From: DAOMOD01 sp964526035
GTDB taxonomy: Bacteria > Pseudomonadota > Gammaproteobacteria > Xanthomonadales > BPKI01
DNA length: 54,910 bases
Assembly: GCA_964526035.1 (NCBI GenBank)
Contig: CAZGKE010000003.1
Location: 1-54,910, forward strand
Direction of reading: 5' to 3'
The notes beneath the pieces were generated by a model that saw only the letters and a program-made list of their open reading frames with translations, was not told where the DNA came from and did not search any database. Shown piece after piece: positions 36,359-46,922 of this stretch (positions are counted from its first letter, which is position 1; every line of letters begins with the position of its first letter). The translations under genes and the position numbers were made by a program.

Positions 36359-36976
36359 TCAGTTGGCGCTTGCGCCGCGCAGCAGGCTGTCGGCCATGGC
36401 CCGCGCACGTCCACGCTGCCAGATCAGCTTCCACGGGCGCCCTCCGAGTTGCCGCCAGAGGACTGCGGCACGCAGCGCAGCCAGAAGCAGGGCGCGGACG
36501 GTGGCCACGCACTCGGGCTTTGCCAGATGCTGGGGGTTGCCGCGTACCGAGACCCTGACCGGCAGGGTACTGAGCGTCTGCGCATAGAGTCCGCCGAGCG
36601 CTTCGATCACCCGCGGATGGTCGGCGCCGTGCTGGTTGGCGGCGGCCTCGATGCTGCGCAGCCCTTCGCGCAGGGTCATGCTCATGTCGCGGCGGCTGCG
36701 AAACTGACGTTCGACCTGGAGCAGGTTGATCGCCAGTCTGAGCAAGGGCGTGTCGGCACCGGGAGCCTGCAGCAGGTCGCGCAGCACGCCGAGTCCGTGA
36801 CGCAGATCGGCCACGCTGCCGAACACCGATTCGGTGCTGTCGGCATCGATACGAAATACGCTCGCCAAGCTGATCTGCAGCGGTGCCTCGGGAGCGTCGC
36901 CGTGCTCGGCCATGCGGCGCACAAGTCGCAGCGCCTGAATCAGTCCCGCCAGCGCGATGATCTGGTCGCGGGTCAT
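36359..36976 (-). CDS. hflD: HflD homologue (high-frequency lysogenization protein)
   Basis: This 205-residue helical protein is of the HflD family. It starts MTRDQIIALAGLIQALRLVR and contains the family stretches RFRSRRDMSMTLREGLRSIE, VIEALGGLYAQTLSTL and RVSVRGNPQHL. In E. coli HflD is a peripheral membrane protein that counteracts phage lambda CII. Its cellular role elsewhere is unclear, but it is nearly always linked to mnmA as here. The start overlaps the mnmA stop (ATGA). No other phage function is implied. Confidence 0.93.
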   Translation of the reverse strand: MTRDQIIALAGLIQALRLVRRMAEHGDAPEAPLQISLASVFRIDADSTESVFGSVADLRHGLGVLRDLLQAPGADTPLLRLAINLLQVERQFRSRRDMSMTLREGLRSIEAAANQHGADHPRVIEALGGLYAQTLSTLPVRVSVRGNPQHLAKPECVATVRALLLAALRAAVLWRQLGGRPWKLIWQRGRARAMADSLLRGASAN

Positions 36977-38091
36977 GCCGCCAATGCCGCCGCCAGTCCG
37001 CCGCAGGGCGCGTCGGTGGCCTCGATGGTGCCGCCGCCCAGACACTCCTCGTCGCGATACAGCACCAGAGCCTGTCCCGGCGTCACCGCTCTCTGTTCGA
37101 TGGAAAAGCGCAGTTCCAGATGACCATCGTCGCGGACTATCGCGAGGCAGGCGGCATCCTGCTGGCGGTAGCGCGTCCTGGCGGTGCATTCGAAGCGAGC
37201 TGCCGGCGGCGACCCCTCCACCCAGGACATCTTGCTGGCCAGCAGGCGCCGCGACATCAGCCAGGGGTGATCGTGACCCTGGCCAACGATCAGCACGTTG
37301 TCATCGACGTTCTTGGCAAGCACGTACCAGGCCGCGTCACTGGCGCCGCGAACGCCGCCGATGCCGAGCCCCTGGCGCTGGCCGAGGGTGAAGTAGGCGA
37401 TACCGGGGTGCGCACCGACCGTGCTGCCGTCGGGCGTGCGCATTACGCCCGGCTGGCCGGGCAGATAGCGCGACAGGAAGGCCCGGAAATTGTCCGGTCC
37501 GATGAAGCAGATGCCGGTGGAGTCCTTCTTCGCATGCGTCGGCAGGCCGGCCTCGCGCGCCAGCTCGCGGACCCTGGCCTTGGGCAGGTCGCCCAGCGGA
37601 AACAGGGTGGCCGCGAGCTGCTCCTGCCCCAGGGTATAGAGGAAGTAGCTCTGGTCCTTGTTGCGATCACGGCCGCGCAGCAATCGGAATCGGCCGCCGT
37701 TGCAGTCGATGCGCGCGTAGTGGCCGGTGGCAATCCGCCTGGCGCCGAGATCGCGCGACTGCTCGAGAAAGGTGCGGAACTTGATCTCGCGGTTGCACAG
37801 GATGTCGGGGTTGGGTGTGCGCCCCACACGATACTCGGCGATGAAATGCTCGAACACTTCATCCCAGTACTCGGCCGAGAAATTGCGCGTGAAGAAGGGA
37901 ATGCCCAGCAAGCCGGCCACCGCTTCAGCGTCGCGCGCGTCGTCCGCGGCGCGGCAGGGGCCATCGCGGTCGTCCTCCTCCCAGTTCTTCATGAACAGCC
38001 CGCCGATCGACAGACCCTGCTGCTTCAGGAGCAGCGCGGCGACCGAAGAGTCGACCCCGCCCGACAGGCCTACGATGGCGTCCAGGTCCAT
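36973..38091 (-). CDS. mnmA: tRNA-specific 2-thiouridylase MnmA
   Basis: This 372-residue enzyme thiolates U34 of tRNA Lys, Glu and Gln, using ATP and sulfur relayed from IscS/TusE. The PP-loop is IVGLSGGVDSSVAALLLKQQ. The two catalytic cysteines lie in NPDILCNREIKF and DSTGICFIG. The FMKNWEEDD and GQRQGLGIGG motifs are normal. It lies between a Nudix hydrolase (8 bases upstream) and hflD (overlapping), a common gammaproteobacterial arrangement. Confidence 0.97.
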   Translation of the reverse strand: MDLDAIVGLSGGVDSSVAALLLKQQGLSIGGLFMKNWEEDDRDGPCRAADDARDAEAVAGLLGIPFFTRNFSAEYWDEVFEHFIAEYRVGRTPNPDILCNREIKFRTFLEQSRDLGARRIATGHYARIDCNGGRFRLLRGRDRNKDQSYFLYTLGQEQLAATLFPLGDLPKARVRELAREAGLPTHAKKDSTGICFIGPDNFRAFLSRYLPGQPGVMRTPDGSTVGAHPGIAYFTLGQRQGLGIGGVRGASDAAWYVLAKNVDDNVLIVGQGHDHPWLMSRRLLASKMSWVEGSPPAARFECTARTRYRQQDAACLAIVRDDGHLELRFSIEQRAVTPGQALVLYRDEECLGGGTIEATDAPCGGLAAALAA

Positions 38092-38099
38092 GCCCGGGA

Positions 38100-38579
38100 T
38101 CAGCCGGCGAGAAAGCGCTGCACGGCGTCGACCGGCAGCGGCTCATGGGCCAGGTAGTCGTCGACCGAACGCAGCACCAGGGGGGTGCGCAGGTTCCACG
38201 AGCCCAGCGCCACTTCGTCGCGAGACAACCAAAGTGCCCTGAGGATGCCGCGGTCGAGAGGCTGAGCACCGAGGTGTCGAAGCGGCTCCGCGGAGAACGT
38301 GAAACGCAGGATGTCACGCCCGCTGTGCGGGCTGCGCCACTGGTACACGCCGACCAGGCCGGTCACCGCGACTGCCCAGGCGCTTTCTTCGGCAGTCTCG
38401 CGGATCGCGGCATCGATCAGCGATTCGTCGGGTTCCAGGTGGCCGGCGGGCTGGTTGAGGACGCGCTCGCCGCGGATGCTTTCCTCGACGAAAAGGAAGC
38501 GGCCGTCAACGGAAACCACGGTCGCCACTGTCACGTCCGGGCGCCAGTGTCGGCTGCCGCCTTCAAGTTCTTCAACCAT
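38100..38579 (-). CDS. Nudix hydrolase (NudJ-like phosphatase)
   Basis: This 159-residue Nudix protein sits immediately upstream of mnmA, the position and size of NudJ, which removes phosphate from HMP-PP and nucleotides. The Nudix box is GHLEPDESLIDAAIRETAEE followed by S, so the final glycine is altered (EESA for EEtG). Glutamates of the REXXEE core are intact. The N-terminal part reads WRPDVTVATVVSVDGRFLFV. The ATG follows a strong GGAAGGGAAG site; a longer open frame upstream was rejected. The symbol nudJ is likely, but substrate is not proven. Confidence 0.85.
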   Translation of the reverse strand: MVEELEGGSRHWRPDVTVATVVSVDGRFLFVEESIRGERVLNQPAGHLEPDESLIDAAIRETAEESAWAVAVTGLVGVYQWRSPHSGRDILRFTFSAEPLRHLGAQPLDRGILRALWLSRDEVALGSWNLRTPLVLRSVDDYLAHEPLPVDAVQRFLAG

Positions 38580-38676
38580 CTTCCCTTCCACGGGTGTTCT
38601 CCGCAAAAGCTTACACGGGAACGTTTGCGCGAGGCGCGCGGACCTGCATGGAGAAGCGCGGTCTCGCGAGGACTTG

Positions 38677-38690
38677 TTCAGAGGTTCCCT
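38677..38690 (+). repeat. Copy 1 of intergenic repeat TTCAGAGGTTCCCT
   Basis: This exact 14-mer recurs at 41504-41517 downstream of clpA, with similar flanks (GGAC...before, AGgCCC/AGCCCC after). In addition TTGTTCAGAGG here is present as its reverse complement CCTCTGAACAA at 41468. The three placements flank the clpS-clpA pair and suggest a dispersed palindromic element. Confidence 0.55.
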
Positions 38691-38751
38691 GAGGCCCTCC
38701 ATCTGGTTCATTCAACGGCGCTCGGCCTTGAAAGCCGCTGCGCCGCCGCCA

Positions 38752-38768
38752 CTCAGTCGTATACTGAG
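38752..38768 (+). promoter_or_regulatory. Palindromic -10 region before clpS
   Basis: CTCAGT-cgtat-ACTGAG is a perfect 6-bp inverted repeat with a 5-base centre. It overlaps TATACT, a good -10 box, 30 bases before the clpS ATG. A repressor bound to it would block transcription. The -35 region has no good match at the right spacing. Confidence 0.45.
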
Positions 38769-38794
38769 GCCAAGGCAGGTTTTGCAAGATATCC

Positions 38795-39121
38795 ATGGCT
38801 GAACGTCCAGAGCGGCAGGGCGAACCCGAACACGGCATAGCGGTCGAAGTCGCGAAGCCCGAGGTCGAACGCCCGCCGATGTACCAGGTTGTGCTGCTGA
38901 ACGACGACTACACTCCGATGGATTTCGTCATCGTCGTTCTGCAGACATTCTTCACAATGACCCGCGAACGAGCCACGCGGGTCATGCTGCATGTGCATAC
39001 CCGCGGCAAGGGTGTATGCGGGGTTTTCACGCGTGAGGTGGCCGAAACCAAGGTCACCCAGGTGAACGAATTCTCCCGCGGTCACCAGCACCCGCTGCTG
39101 TGCACGATGGAAAAGGCTTGA
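38795..39121 (+). CDS. clpS: ATP-dependent Clp protease adaptor ClpS
   Basis: This 108-residue adaptor binds N-degron substrates and delivers them to ClpAP. The core is typical: YQVVLLNDDYTPMDFVIVVL, HTRGKGVCGVFTREVAETKV and a C-terminal HPLLCTMEK. The N-terminal 25 residues form the flexible extension that engages ClpA. It lies 32 bases upstream of clpA and is cotranscribed with it. The M-D-F region of the N-degron pocket is intact. Confidence 0.97.
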   Translation: MAERPERQGEPEHGIAVEVAKPEVERPPMYQVVLLNDDYTPMDFVIVVLQTFFTMTRERATRVMLHVHTRGKGVCGVFTREVAETKVTQVNEFSRGHQHPLLCTMEKA

Positions 39122-39153
39122 GTACGGCCGGCGTTCCGGCCTAGGCTTGGATC

Positions 39154-41427
<2,274 letters not shown>

Positions 41428-41467
41428 AAGCCGACGCCGCGGAACGCTTCTCGTGGCGGGAAGGATC

Positions 41468-41517
41468 CTCTGAACAATTCCTCACCCATCGCGCGCGGAC
41501 CCTTTCAGAGGTTCCCT
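41468..41517 (+). repeat. Inverted pair of the TTCAGAGG repeat (copies 2 and 3)
   Basis: CCTCTGAA (41468-41475) pairs with TTCAGAGG (41504-41511), with a loop of 28 bases that includes GCGCGCGG. The right arm continues as GTTCCCT, identical to the copy upstream of clpS. It lies between the clpA stop and the Pho box and could end the clpA message. Confidence 0.55.
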
Positions 41518-41537
41518 AAGCCCCTGAAGCGCAAGCA

Positions 41538-41570
41538 CTGTCACGAAACAGAAATAAATCTGCAGTAATC
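41538..41570 (+). promoter_or_regulatory. Pho box (PhoB site) and -10 before pstS
   Basis: Three 7-base half-sites at 11-base spacing, CTGTCAC gaaa CAGAAAT aaat CTGCAGT, match the PhoB direct-repeat pattern (CTGTCAT, 4-bp AT-rich spacer). A -10-like TAATCT follows directly, at 41565-41570. This predicts induction of pstSCAB-phoU when phosphate is scarce, with PhoB replacing a -35 element. Confidence 0.8.
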
Positions 41571-41606
41571 TCCGCGGCGTTCACTTCCGCCTCGGCATCG
41601 TCCCCA

Positions 41607-42596
41607 ATGTCCTCTGCGAACCGCGCCCGATTTCTCCTGCCAGGGTTGCTGGCGGCTTGCCTGTCGACTGCGGTGGTTGCGCTCGAGGTCGATGATGCCT
41701 TGCCCGAATACCGCGCCGTCAGCGGCGTCTCGGGAAGCATGAAGTCGATGGGCTCGGATACCCTGAACAACCTGATGAGTCTCTGGGCCGAGGGCTTCAA
41801 CAACCTCTATCCGGCAGTCAAGATCGAGATCGAGGGAAAGGGCTCATCGACAGCGCCGCCGGCGCTGGTGGCAGGCACCGCACATTTCGGACCGATGTCG
41901 CGACCGATGCGCGGCGCCGAGGTGGACCAGTTCGAGCGCCGTCATGGTTACAAGCCGATGGCCATCCGCGGTGCCATCGACGCGCTCGGCGTCTATGTGC
42001 ACAAGGACAACCCGGTCGAATGCCTGACCCTGCAGCAGCTTGACGCGATCTTTTCCAAGACCCGTCTGGGTGGCCACGACCAGGAGATCCGCACCTGGGG
42101 CGACGTTGGTCTTGCGGGCGACTGGGGGCGCCAGCCGATTTCGCTTTACGGGCGCAACTCGGCATCCGGCACTTATGGCTACTTCAAGGAGGTCGCGCTG
42201 TTCAACGGCGACTTCAAGGACAGCGTGAAGGAGCAGCCGGGTTCCTCCACCGTGGTCCAGGGCGTGGCGTCCGACCGCTTCGGGATCGGTTACTCCGGCG
42301 TCGGCTACAAGACCGCGGACGTGCGCTCGGTGCCGATTGCCGGGAACGCCGGTGAACCCTGCTACGACCTGACCGCGGAAAGCACCTACGCCGGCGACTA
42401 TCCGATCGCCCGCTTCCTTTACGTCTACATCAACAAGAATCCCAACCAGCACCTCGATCCCCTGCGTGCGGAGTTCGTCCGCTACGTGTACTCGCGGCAG
42501 GGCCAGTCGGCGGTGATCCGCGACGGCTACTACCCGGTGACAGGCCTGGTCGCAGAGCGCGACCTCGAGGCCTTCGACCTGCTGCAGACCCACTGA
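41607..42596 (+). CDS. pstS: Phosphate ABC transporter substrate-binding protein
   Basis: This 329-residue exported protein has a signal peptide (ARFLLPGLLAACLSTAVVAL). It is a PBP-like protein with phosphate-pocket motifs: GSMKSMGSDTLNNLMSLWAE, GKGSSTAPPALVAGTAHFGP and SLYGRNSASGTYGYFKE. The SGT-type phosphate loop is present as SASGTYG. A late region, DYPIARFLYVYINKNPNQHL, matches the larger PstS of Pseudomonas-like bacteria. The gene is the first after the Pho box. It would capture phosphate in the periplasm and deliver it to PstC/PstA. Confidence 0.94.
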   Translation: MSSANRARFLLPGLLAACLSTAVVALEVDDALPEYRAVSGVSGSMKSMGSDTLNNLMSLWAEGFNNLYPAVKIEIEGKGSSTAPPALVAGTAHFGPMSRPMRGAEVDQFERRHGYKPMAIRGAIDALGVYVHKDNPVECLTLQQLDAIFSKTRLGGHDQEIRTWGDVGLAGDWGRQPISLYGRNSASGTYGYFKEVALFNGDFKDSVKEQPGSSTVVQGVASDRFGIGYSGVGYKTADVRSVPIAGNAGEPCYDLTAESTYAGDYPIARFLYVYINKNPNQHLDPLRAEFVRYVYSRQGQSAVIRDGYYPVTGLVAERDLEAFDLLQTH

Positions 42597-42606
42597 AGTC
42601 CTGGAC

Positions 42607-45210
42607 ATGTCGGAAGCGAAAGCCAGCGCGGGATCCAGTCGCCGCCGTCGCGAAACGCATCGCTCGGTGTTGATCATCGACCGCATCGCCGATGTCGGGA
42701 TCACCTTCGGCGGGCTGCTGGTGATCGTCGCCATCTTCGGGATCATGGTGTTCCTGTTTGCCGAGGTGCTGCCGCTTTTCCGCGGCGGCGAGGTGCTGAA
42801 GCAATCGGACTACCGGGTGGAGGGCGCCATCCAGTGGTCGGAACGCGAGTTCACCGCAATGGACGAATATCGCGGCATGGCCCTGCACATGGACGGTCAG
42901 GGCAGCGTGCAGGCTTTCCATGTCGGCAGCGGCACGAGCATCGCCGTGGATCCGGTCGACCTGGGCGGGATCGAGATCACGGCGATGGCCAGCACGCTGG
43001 ACGGAAGGCACTTCGCGCTCGGCTTCGCCGACGGCAGCCTGCGACTGGGCAGGCTGGAGTTCCGCACGCGCATCCTTACCGCGGACGGCCTGCCTGAATC
43101 CCTGACCCGCCTCGACGAACGCGATTCGAGCGATGGACGCTTCCTCTACTCGCGCATACCGGGTGAGCAGATTCGCCGCACCCACGCGGTGATCGAGGTC
43201 TCCGAGCCGGAACAGCTGGCGCCCGCCGGCGTGGCGCTGGCGGCGCTGAGTCTTCGCGTCGCCGGCACTCTGGAACGACCGACGCAGAGCCTGGCCAGCC
43301 TCGACGCCGACGGCAGCCTGCGGGTGAGCCGCGCCGAAACGCGCATGAATCTGCTGACCGGCGCCACCACCACGCGGGTCAGCACGGCCGAGCTGCCTCC
43401 GCTGCCCGTCGGCAGCGTGATCAAACGCATTCTGGTCACCGGTCAGGCCGATCAGGTCTACGCGGCCACCCGCGACGGACAGCTGTTCCGCTACGACACG
43501 CGCCGCTTCGATGCGCCGGTGCTGGCGGAGGCGCTGAGACTCACCGCGGCGGGCGTGAACCTCACCGCCATCGAATTCCTGATCGGCCAGCAGACGCTTC
43601 TGGTGGGCGCCGACGACGGCTCTGTGAGCGCGTGGTATCGGCTGCCGTCGCGCGACGGCGCGGGCGGCAGCGACGGACAGCAGATGGTGCGCGCGAAAGA
43701 GCTTGAGCCACACGTGGCGCCGGTCATCGCGCTTTCCCCCAGCCAGCGCGGCAAGTCGTTCCTCAGCGCGGCCGCGGATGGCCAGATCTGGCTGCGCCAC
43801 GCGACAAGCGAGCAGGTGCTGCTGAAGCTTGATGCCGAGGCAGGGATGGGGCGGGGCATGCTGAAGCTCGCTCCGCGCGAGAACGCCGTGCTTGCGTTGG
43901 ACTCCGGCGGTGCGGCGCGCGCGTGGCAAGTTTCGGTGCCGCATCCGGAGACGACCTGGAAGTCGATCTTCGGCAAGGTCTGGTACGAGGGCTTTCCGGA
44001 GCCGGTGTACTCATGGCAGTCGTCCTCCGGCAGCGACGCCTTCGAGCCCAAGCTGTCGCTGGTGCCACTGATCTTCGGCACGCTCAAGGGCACGGTGTAC
44101 GCGCTGCTGTTCGCGGTCCCCATCGCCTTGCTGGCGGCCATCTTCACCTCGGAATTTCTGCACCCGCAGGTGCGCGCCGCGGTCAAGCCGACCATCGAAA
44201 TCATGGCGGCGCTGCCGTCGGTGGTGCTGGGATTCATCGCTGCCCTGATCCTCGCGCCGCTGGTCGAAACCTGGATCGCCGCGGTGCTGCTGGCTTTCGT
44301 CAGCGTGCCGCTGGGGCTGCTGTCTGCCGCGTTCCTGTGGCAGGCATTGCCGGAGTCCTGGCAGCGCAGACTCCACGGGCTTCCCCGTCTGGTGCTGATG
44401 CTGGCGGTGCTGCTCGGCACCCTTCTGCTGAGTCGCGCCCTGGGTCCGGGCTTCGAACGTGTCTTCTTTCACGGCGATTTCCTGGCGTGGGTGGACGGCA
44501 GCGTCGGCAGCGCTGCGCCCTTGATGGGTCTGCTGCTGCTGCCGCTGTGCGTTGCCCTGATGTGGCTGGCTTTTTCCAGGCTTGCCGGTAGTGTCCTGCG
44601 CCAGCTCTCGGGAATGCATGGAGGCAAGGTCTACCTGCTGCAATGGTTGGTCATCCTTGGCGCTGGCGCCTTGCTGGCATGGGCTGGCGCCAGCGTGCTG
44701 ACGGCGCTGGGCTACGACCTTCGCGGGTCGTTGGTAGGCACCTACGCGCAGCGCAATACCCTGGTGGTGAGCTTCGCCATGGGCTTCGCCGTGATTCCTA
44801 TCATCTACACCATCGCCGAGGATGCGCTGAGCGCGGTACCCGAGCATCTTCGCGCAGCCAGTCTGGCGCTCGGTGGAACGCAGTGGCAGACCGCGCTCTA
44901 CGTGATTCTGCCGACGGCGTTCTCCGGCATCTTCGCTGCGATCATGATCGGCATGGGCCGTGCGGTGGGCGAGACCATGATCGTGGTGATGGCCGCGGGC
45001 AACACGCCGCTGATGGAGTGGAACCTGTTCAGCGGCCTGCGCGCGCTGTCGGCAAATATCGCGGTCGAACTCCCCGAGGCGGTCCAGGGCAGCACGCTTT
45101 ACCGGATGCTGTTCCTCGCCGGTCTGACCCTGTTCGTCATCACCTTCGTGCTCAATACCGCAGCCGAAGCGATCCGCCTGCGCTTCCGCGCCAGGGCCAC
45201 GCAGCTGTGA
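42607..45210 (+). CDS. pstC: Phosphate ABC transporter permease PstC with large periplasmic beta-propeller insertion
   Basis: This 867-residue protein is much longer than E. coli PstC (319). TM1 (VGITFGGLLVIVAIFGIMVF) is followed by about 420 residues outside the membrane. These show repeated WD40/PQQ-like strands: FALGFADGSLRLGRL (about residue 136), LASLDADGSLRVSRA (231), VYAATRDGQLFRYDT (285), LLVGADDGSVSAWYR (331), FLSAAADGQIWLRHA (385) and VLALDSGGAARAWQV (429). The spacing of about 45-55 suggests a seven-blade propeller. The permease core starts near residue 486 (LVPLIFGTLKGTVYALLFAV), with the coupling EAA loop in LRAASLALGGTQWQTALYVI. Long PstC forms exist in Pseudomonas. Confidence 0.92.
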   Translation: MSEAKASAGSSRRRRETHRSVLIIDRIADVGITFGGLLVIVAIFGIMVFLFAEVLPLFRGGEVLKQSDYRVEGAIQWSEREFTAMDEYRGMALHMDGQGSVQAFHVGSGTSIAVDPVDLGGIEITAMASTLDGRHFALGFADGSLRLGRLEFRTRILTADGLPESLTRLDERDSSDGRFLYSRIPGEQIRRTHAVIEVSEPEQLAPAGVALAALSLRVAGTLERPTQSLASLDADGSLRVSRAETRMNLLTGATTTRVSTAELPPLPVGSVIKRILVTGQADQVYAATRDGQLFRYDTRRFDAPVLAEALRLTAAGVNLTAIEFLIGQQTLLVGADDGSVSAWYRLPSRDGAGGSDGQQMVRAKELEPHVAPVIALSPSQRGKSFLSAAADGQIWLRHATSEQVLLKLDAEAGMGRGMLKLAPRENAVLALDSGGAARAWQVSVPHPETTWKSIFGKVWYEGFPEPVYSWQSSSGSDAFEPKLSLVPLIFGTLKGTVYALLFAVPIALLAAIFTSEFLHPQVRAAVKPTIEIMAALPSVVLGFIAALILAPLVETWIAAVLLAFVSVPLGLLSAAFLWQALPESWQRRLHGLPRLVLMLAVLLGTLLLSRALGPGFERVFFHGDFLAWVDGSVGSAAPLMGLLLLPLCVALMWLAFSRLAGSVLRQLSGMHGGKVYLLQWLVILGAGALLAWAGASVLTALGYDLRGSLVGTYAQRNTLVVSFAMGFAVIPIIYTIAEDALSAVPEHLRAASLALGGTQWQTALYVILPTAFSGIFAAIMIGMGRAVGETMIVVMAAGNTPLMEWNLFSGLRALSANIAVELPEAVQGSTLYRMLFLAGLTLFVITFVLNTAAEAIRLRFRARATQL

Positions 45211-46898
45211 GCGCGGCGACAGTGCAACGCAAGCGCAATACCGATATGCCGGCCCGCGGCGAACCCTTCCAGTGGCTGCTCGGCGGCGCTCTGGCGCTCG
45301 GCCTGACCATGATCGTCGGCTTGCTGTTGCTGGTGCTGTGGAACGGTCTCGCCGCCTTCTGGCCGCGGCCGATCGCGCTGGTCACGCTTGCCGACGGCAG
45401 CGTGCTGGCGGGTGAGGAGGTGCGTCGCGAGCTGTTTCGACCGAGCGAGGCGGTGGTTGACGCCGGCGGCAAAGAAGCCCAACGCATGCGCGAGCAGGGC
45501 GAAGGCTATCTGCAGCGCCGCCTGTTCCGCGTGGGCAACTACGACCTGTACCGCGAGGACTTCCGCTGGATCAGTGATTTCGAGGTAGCGCAAAGTGAGT
45601 ATCCCGATGCGCTTATGCTGTTCGAGAGGCTCGAATGGGGGCCGTTCATCGGCTATGTCGACAAGCTGGTGCTGGACGGGACGCAGGTTGCCGCGGAGCG
45701 GGCTGCCCTGGATCGCAGCCACGCGCAGGCGCGTGAGCGTCTGCGCCAGCTGCACCACATCGAACGCAATCAGCTCGGAGACCTGAACCACAGCATCGAG
45801 GCCGACCGCCTGGCGCTGCGCCGTGCCGAACTGCGTCACGGCGCGGACAGCGCGGAATTCGCGCGCGTGAAGTCCGAAGTCGAGTCGCGGCAGCCGCTGC
45901 TGGAATCGCGCTATGCCGACCTGCTGGTCGAGGCCCGCGCGATCCGCGATGCGGATGCCGAGAACCGCGTGACCCTTCGCGAGGTCGGCGGACGCAGCGT
46001 GGACCTGCCGGTGTCGCAGCTGGTCCGCTACTACCCTGGCAACGAGCTTGGGATCAGCGGCAAGCTGGCCGTCTACCTGTCGCGCTGGAAGGAGTTCCTC
46101 ACCGAGGATCCGCGCGAGGCGAATACCGAGGGCGGCGTGTTCCCGGCGATCTTCGGCACCGTGGTGATGACCATCCTGATGGCGCTCATCGTCGCGCCGT
46201 TCGGCGTGGTGACCGCGCTCTACCTGCGCGAGTACGCGCGGCAAGGCCACTTCGTGTCGCTGGTGCGCATCTCGGTCAACAATCTGGCCGGGGTGCCGTC
46301 GATCGTCTATGGCGTGTTCGGTCTAGGATTCTTCGCCTACTTCATGGGCGTCAGCATCGATCAGCTGTTCTTCGCCGAGCGACTGCCCAGCCCGACCTTT
46401 GGAACCGGCGGCATCCTCTGGGCATCGCTGACCCTGGCGCTGCTCACGGTGCCGGTGGTGATCGTCGCCACCGAAGAGGCGCTGGCTTCGGTGCCGCGCT
46501 CGATGCGCGAGGGGGCGCTGGCCTGTGGCGCTTCGAAATGGCAGACCATCCGTCACGTCGTGCTGCCGCGTGCGATGCCGGGGGTGATGACCGGGCTGAT
46601 CCTGGCCATGGCGCGCGGCGCCGGCGAGGTTGCGCCGCTGATGCTGATCGGCGTCGTCAAGCTGGCGCCGGAGCTGCCGATCGACGGCCACTTCCCCTAC
46701 ATCCACCTCGAGCGCAGCTTCATGCACCTCGGCTTCCACATCTATGACGTGGGCTTCCAGTCACGCAACTCCGAGGCCGGCAAGCCGATGGTCTTTGTCA
46801 CCACGCTGCTGCTGATCACCCTGGTGTTCATGATCAATATTTCAGCCATCTACGTTCGCAACCGCCTGAAGCGCCGCTTCCAGGGCAGCCGCTTCTAA
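45207..46898 (+). CDS. pstA: Phosphate ABC transporter permease PstA with coiled-coil extension
   Basis: This 563-residue protein is about twice the E. coli PstA length (296). TM1 is LALGLTMIVGLLLLVLWNGL. About 260 residues follow, predicted periplasmic, with a long helical stretch from about 160 to 250 (AAERAALDRSHAQARERLRQ, DSAEFARVKSEVESRQPLLE). The core begins near residue 310 (GVFPAIFGTVVMTILMALIV) and has the EAA motif MREGALACGASKWQTIRHVV. The GTG start overlaps the pstC stop (GTGA); an ATG 13 codons later is an alternative. The extension probably meets the PstC propeller. Confidence 0.92.
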   Translation: MSAATVQRKRNTDMPARGEPFQWLLGGALALGLTMIVGLLLLVLWNGLAAFWPRPIALVTLADGSVLAGEEVRRELFRPSEAVVDAGGKEAQRMREQGEGYLQRRLFRVGNYDLYREDFRWISDFEVAQSEYPDALMLFERLEWGPFIGYVDKLVLDGTQVAAERAALDRSHAQARERLRQLHHIERNQLGDLNHSIEADRLALRRAELRHGADSAEFARVKSEVESRQPLLESRYADLLVEARAIRDADAENRVTLREVGGRSVDLPVSQLVRYYPGNELGISGKLAVYLSRWKEFLTEDPREANTEGGVFPAIFGTVVMTILMALIVAPFGVVTALYLREYARQGHFVSLVRISVNNLAGVPSIVYGVFGLGFFAYFMGVSIDQLFFAERLPSPTFGTGGILWASLTLALLTVPVVIVATEEALASVPRSMREGALACGASKWQTIRHVVLPRAMPGVMTGLILAMARGAGEVAPLMLIGVVKLAPELPIDGHFPYIHLERSFMHLGFHIYDVGFQSRNSEAGKPMVFVTTLLLITLVFMINISAIYVRNRLKRRFQGSRF

Positions 46899-46922
46899 AG
46901 CCATCCCGCACGAGCCCCCGCC

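Noticed and set aside
44643..45206. Upstream extension of pstA inside pstC
   Set aside because: The pstC product is clear over this stretch, so the extension is out-of-frame reading of pstC. The GTG at 45207 fits the overlap pattern of the operon.
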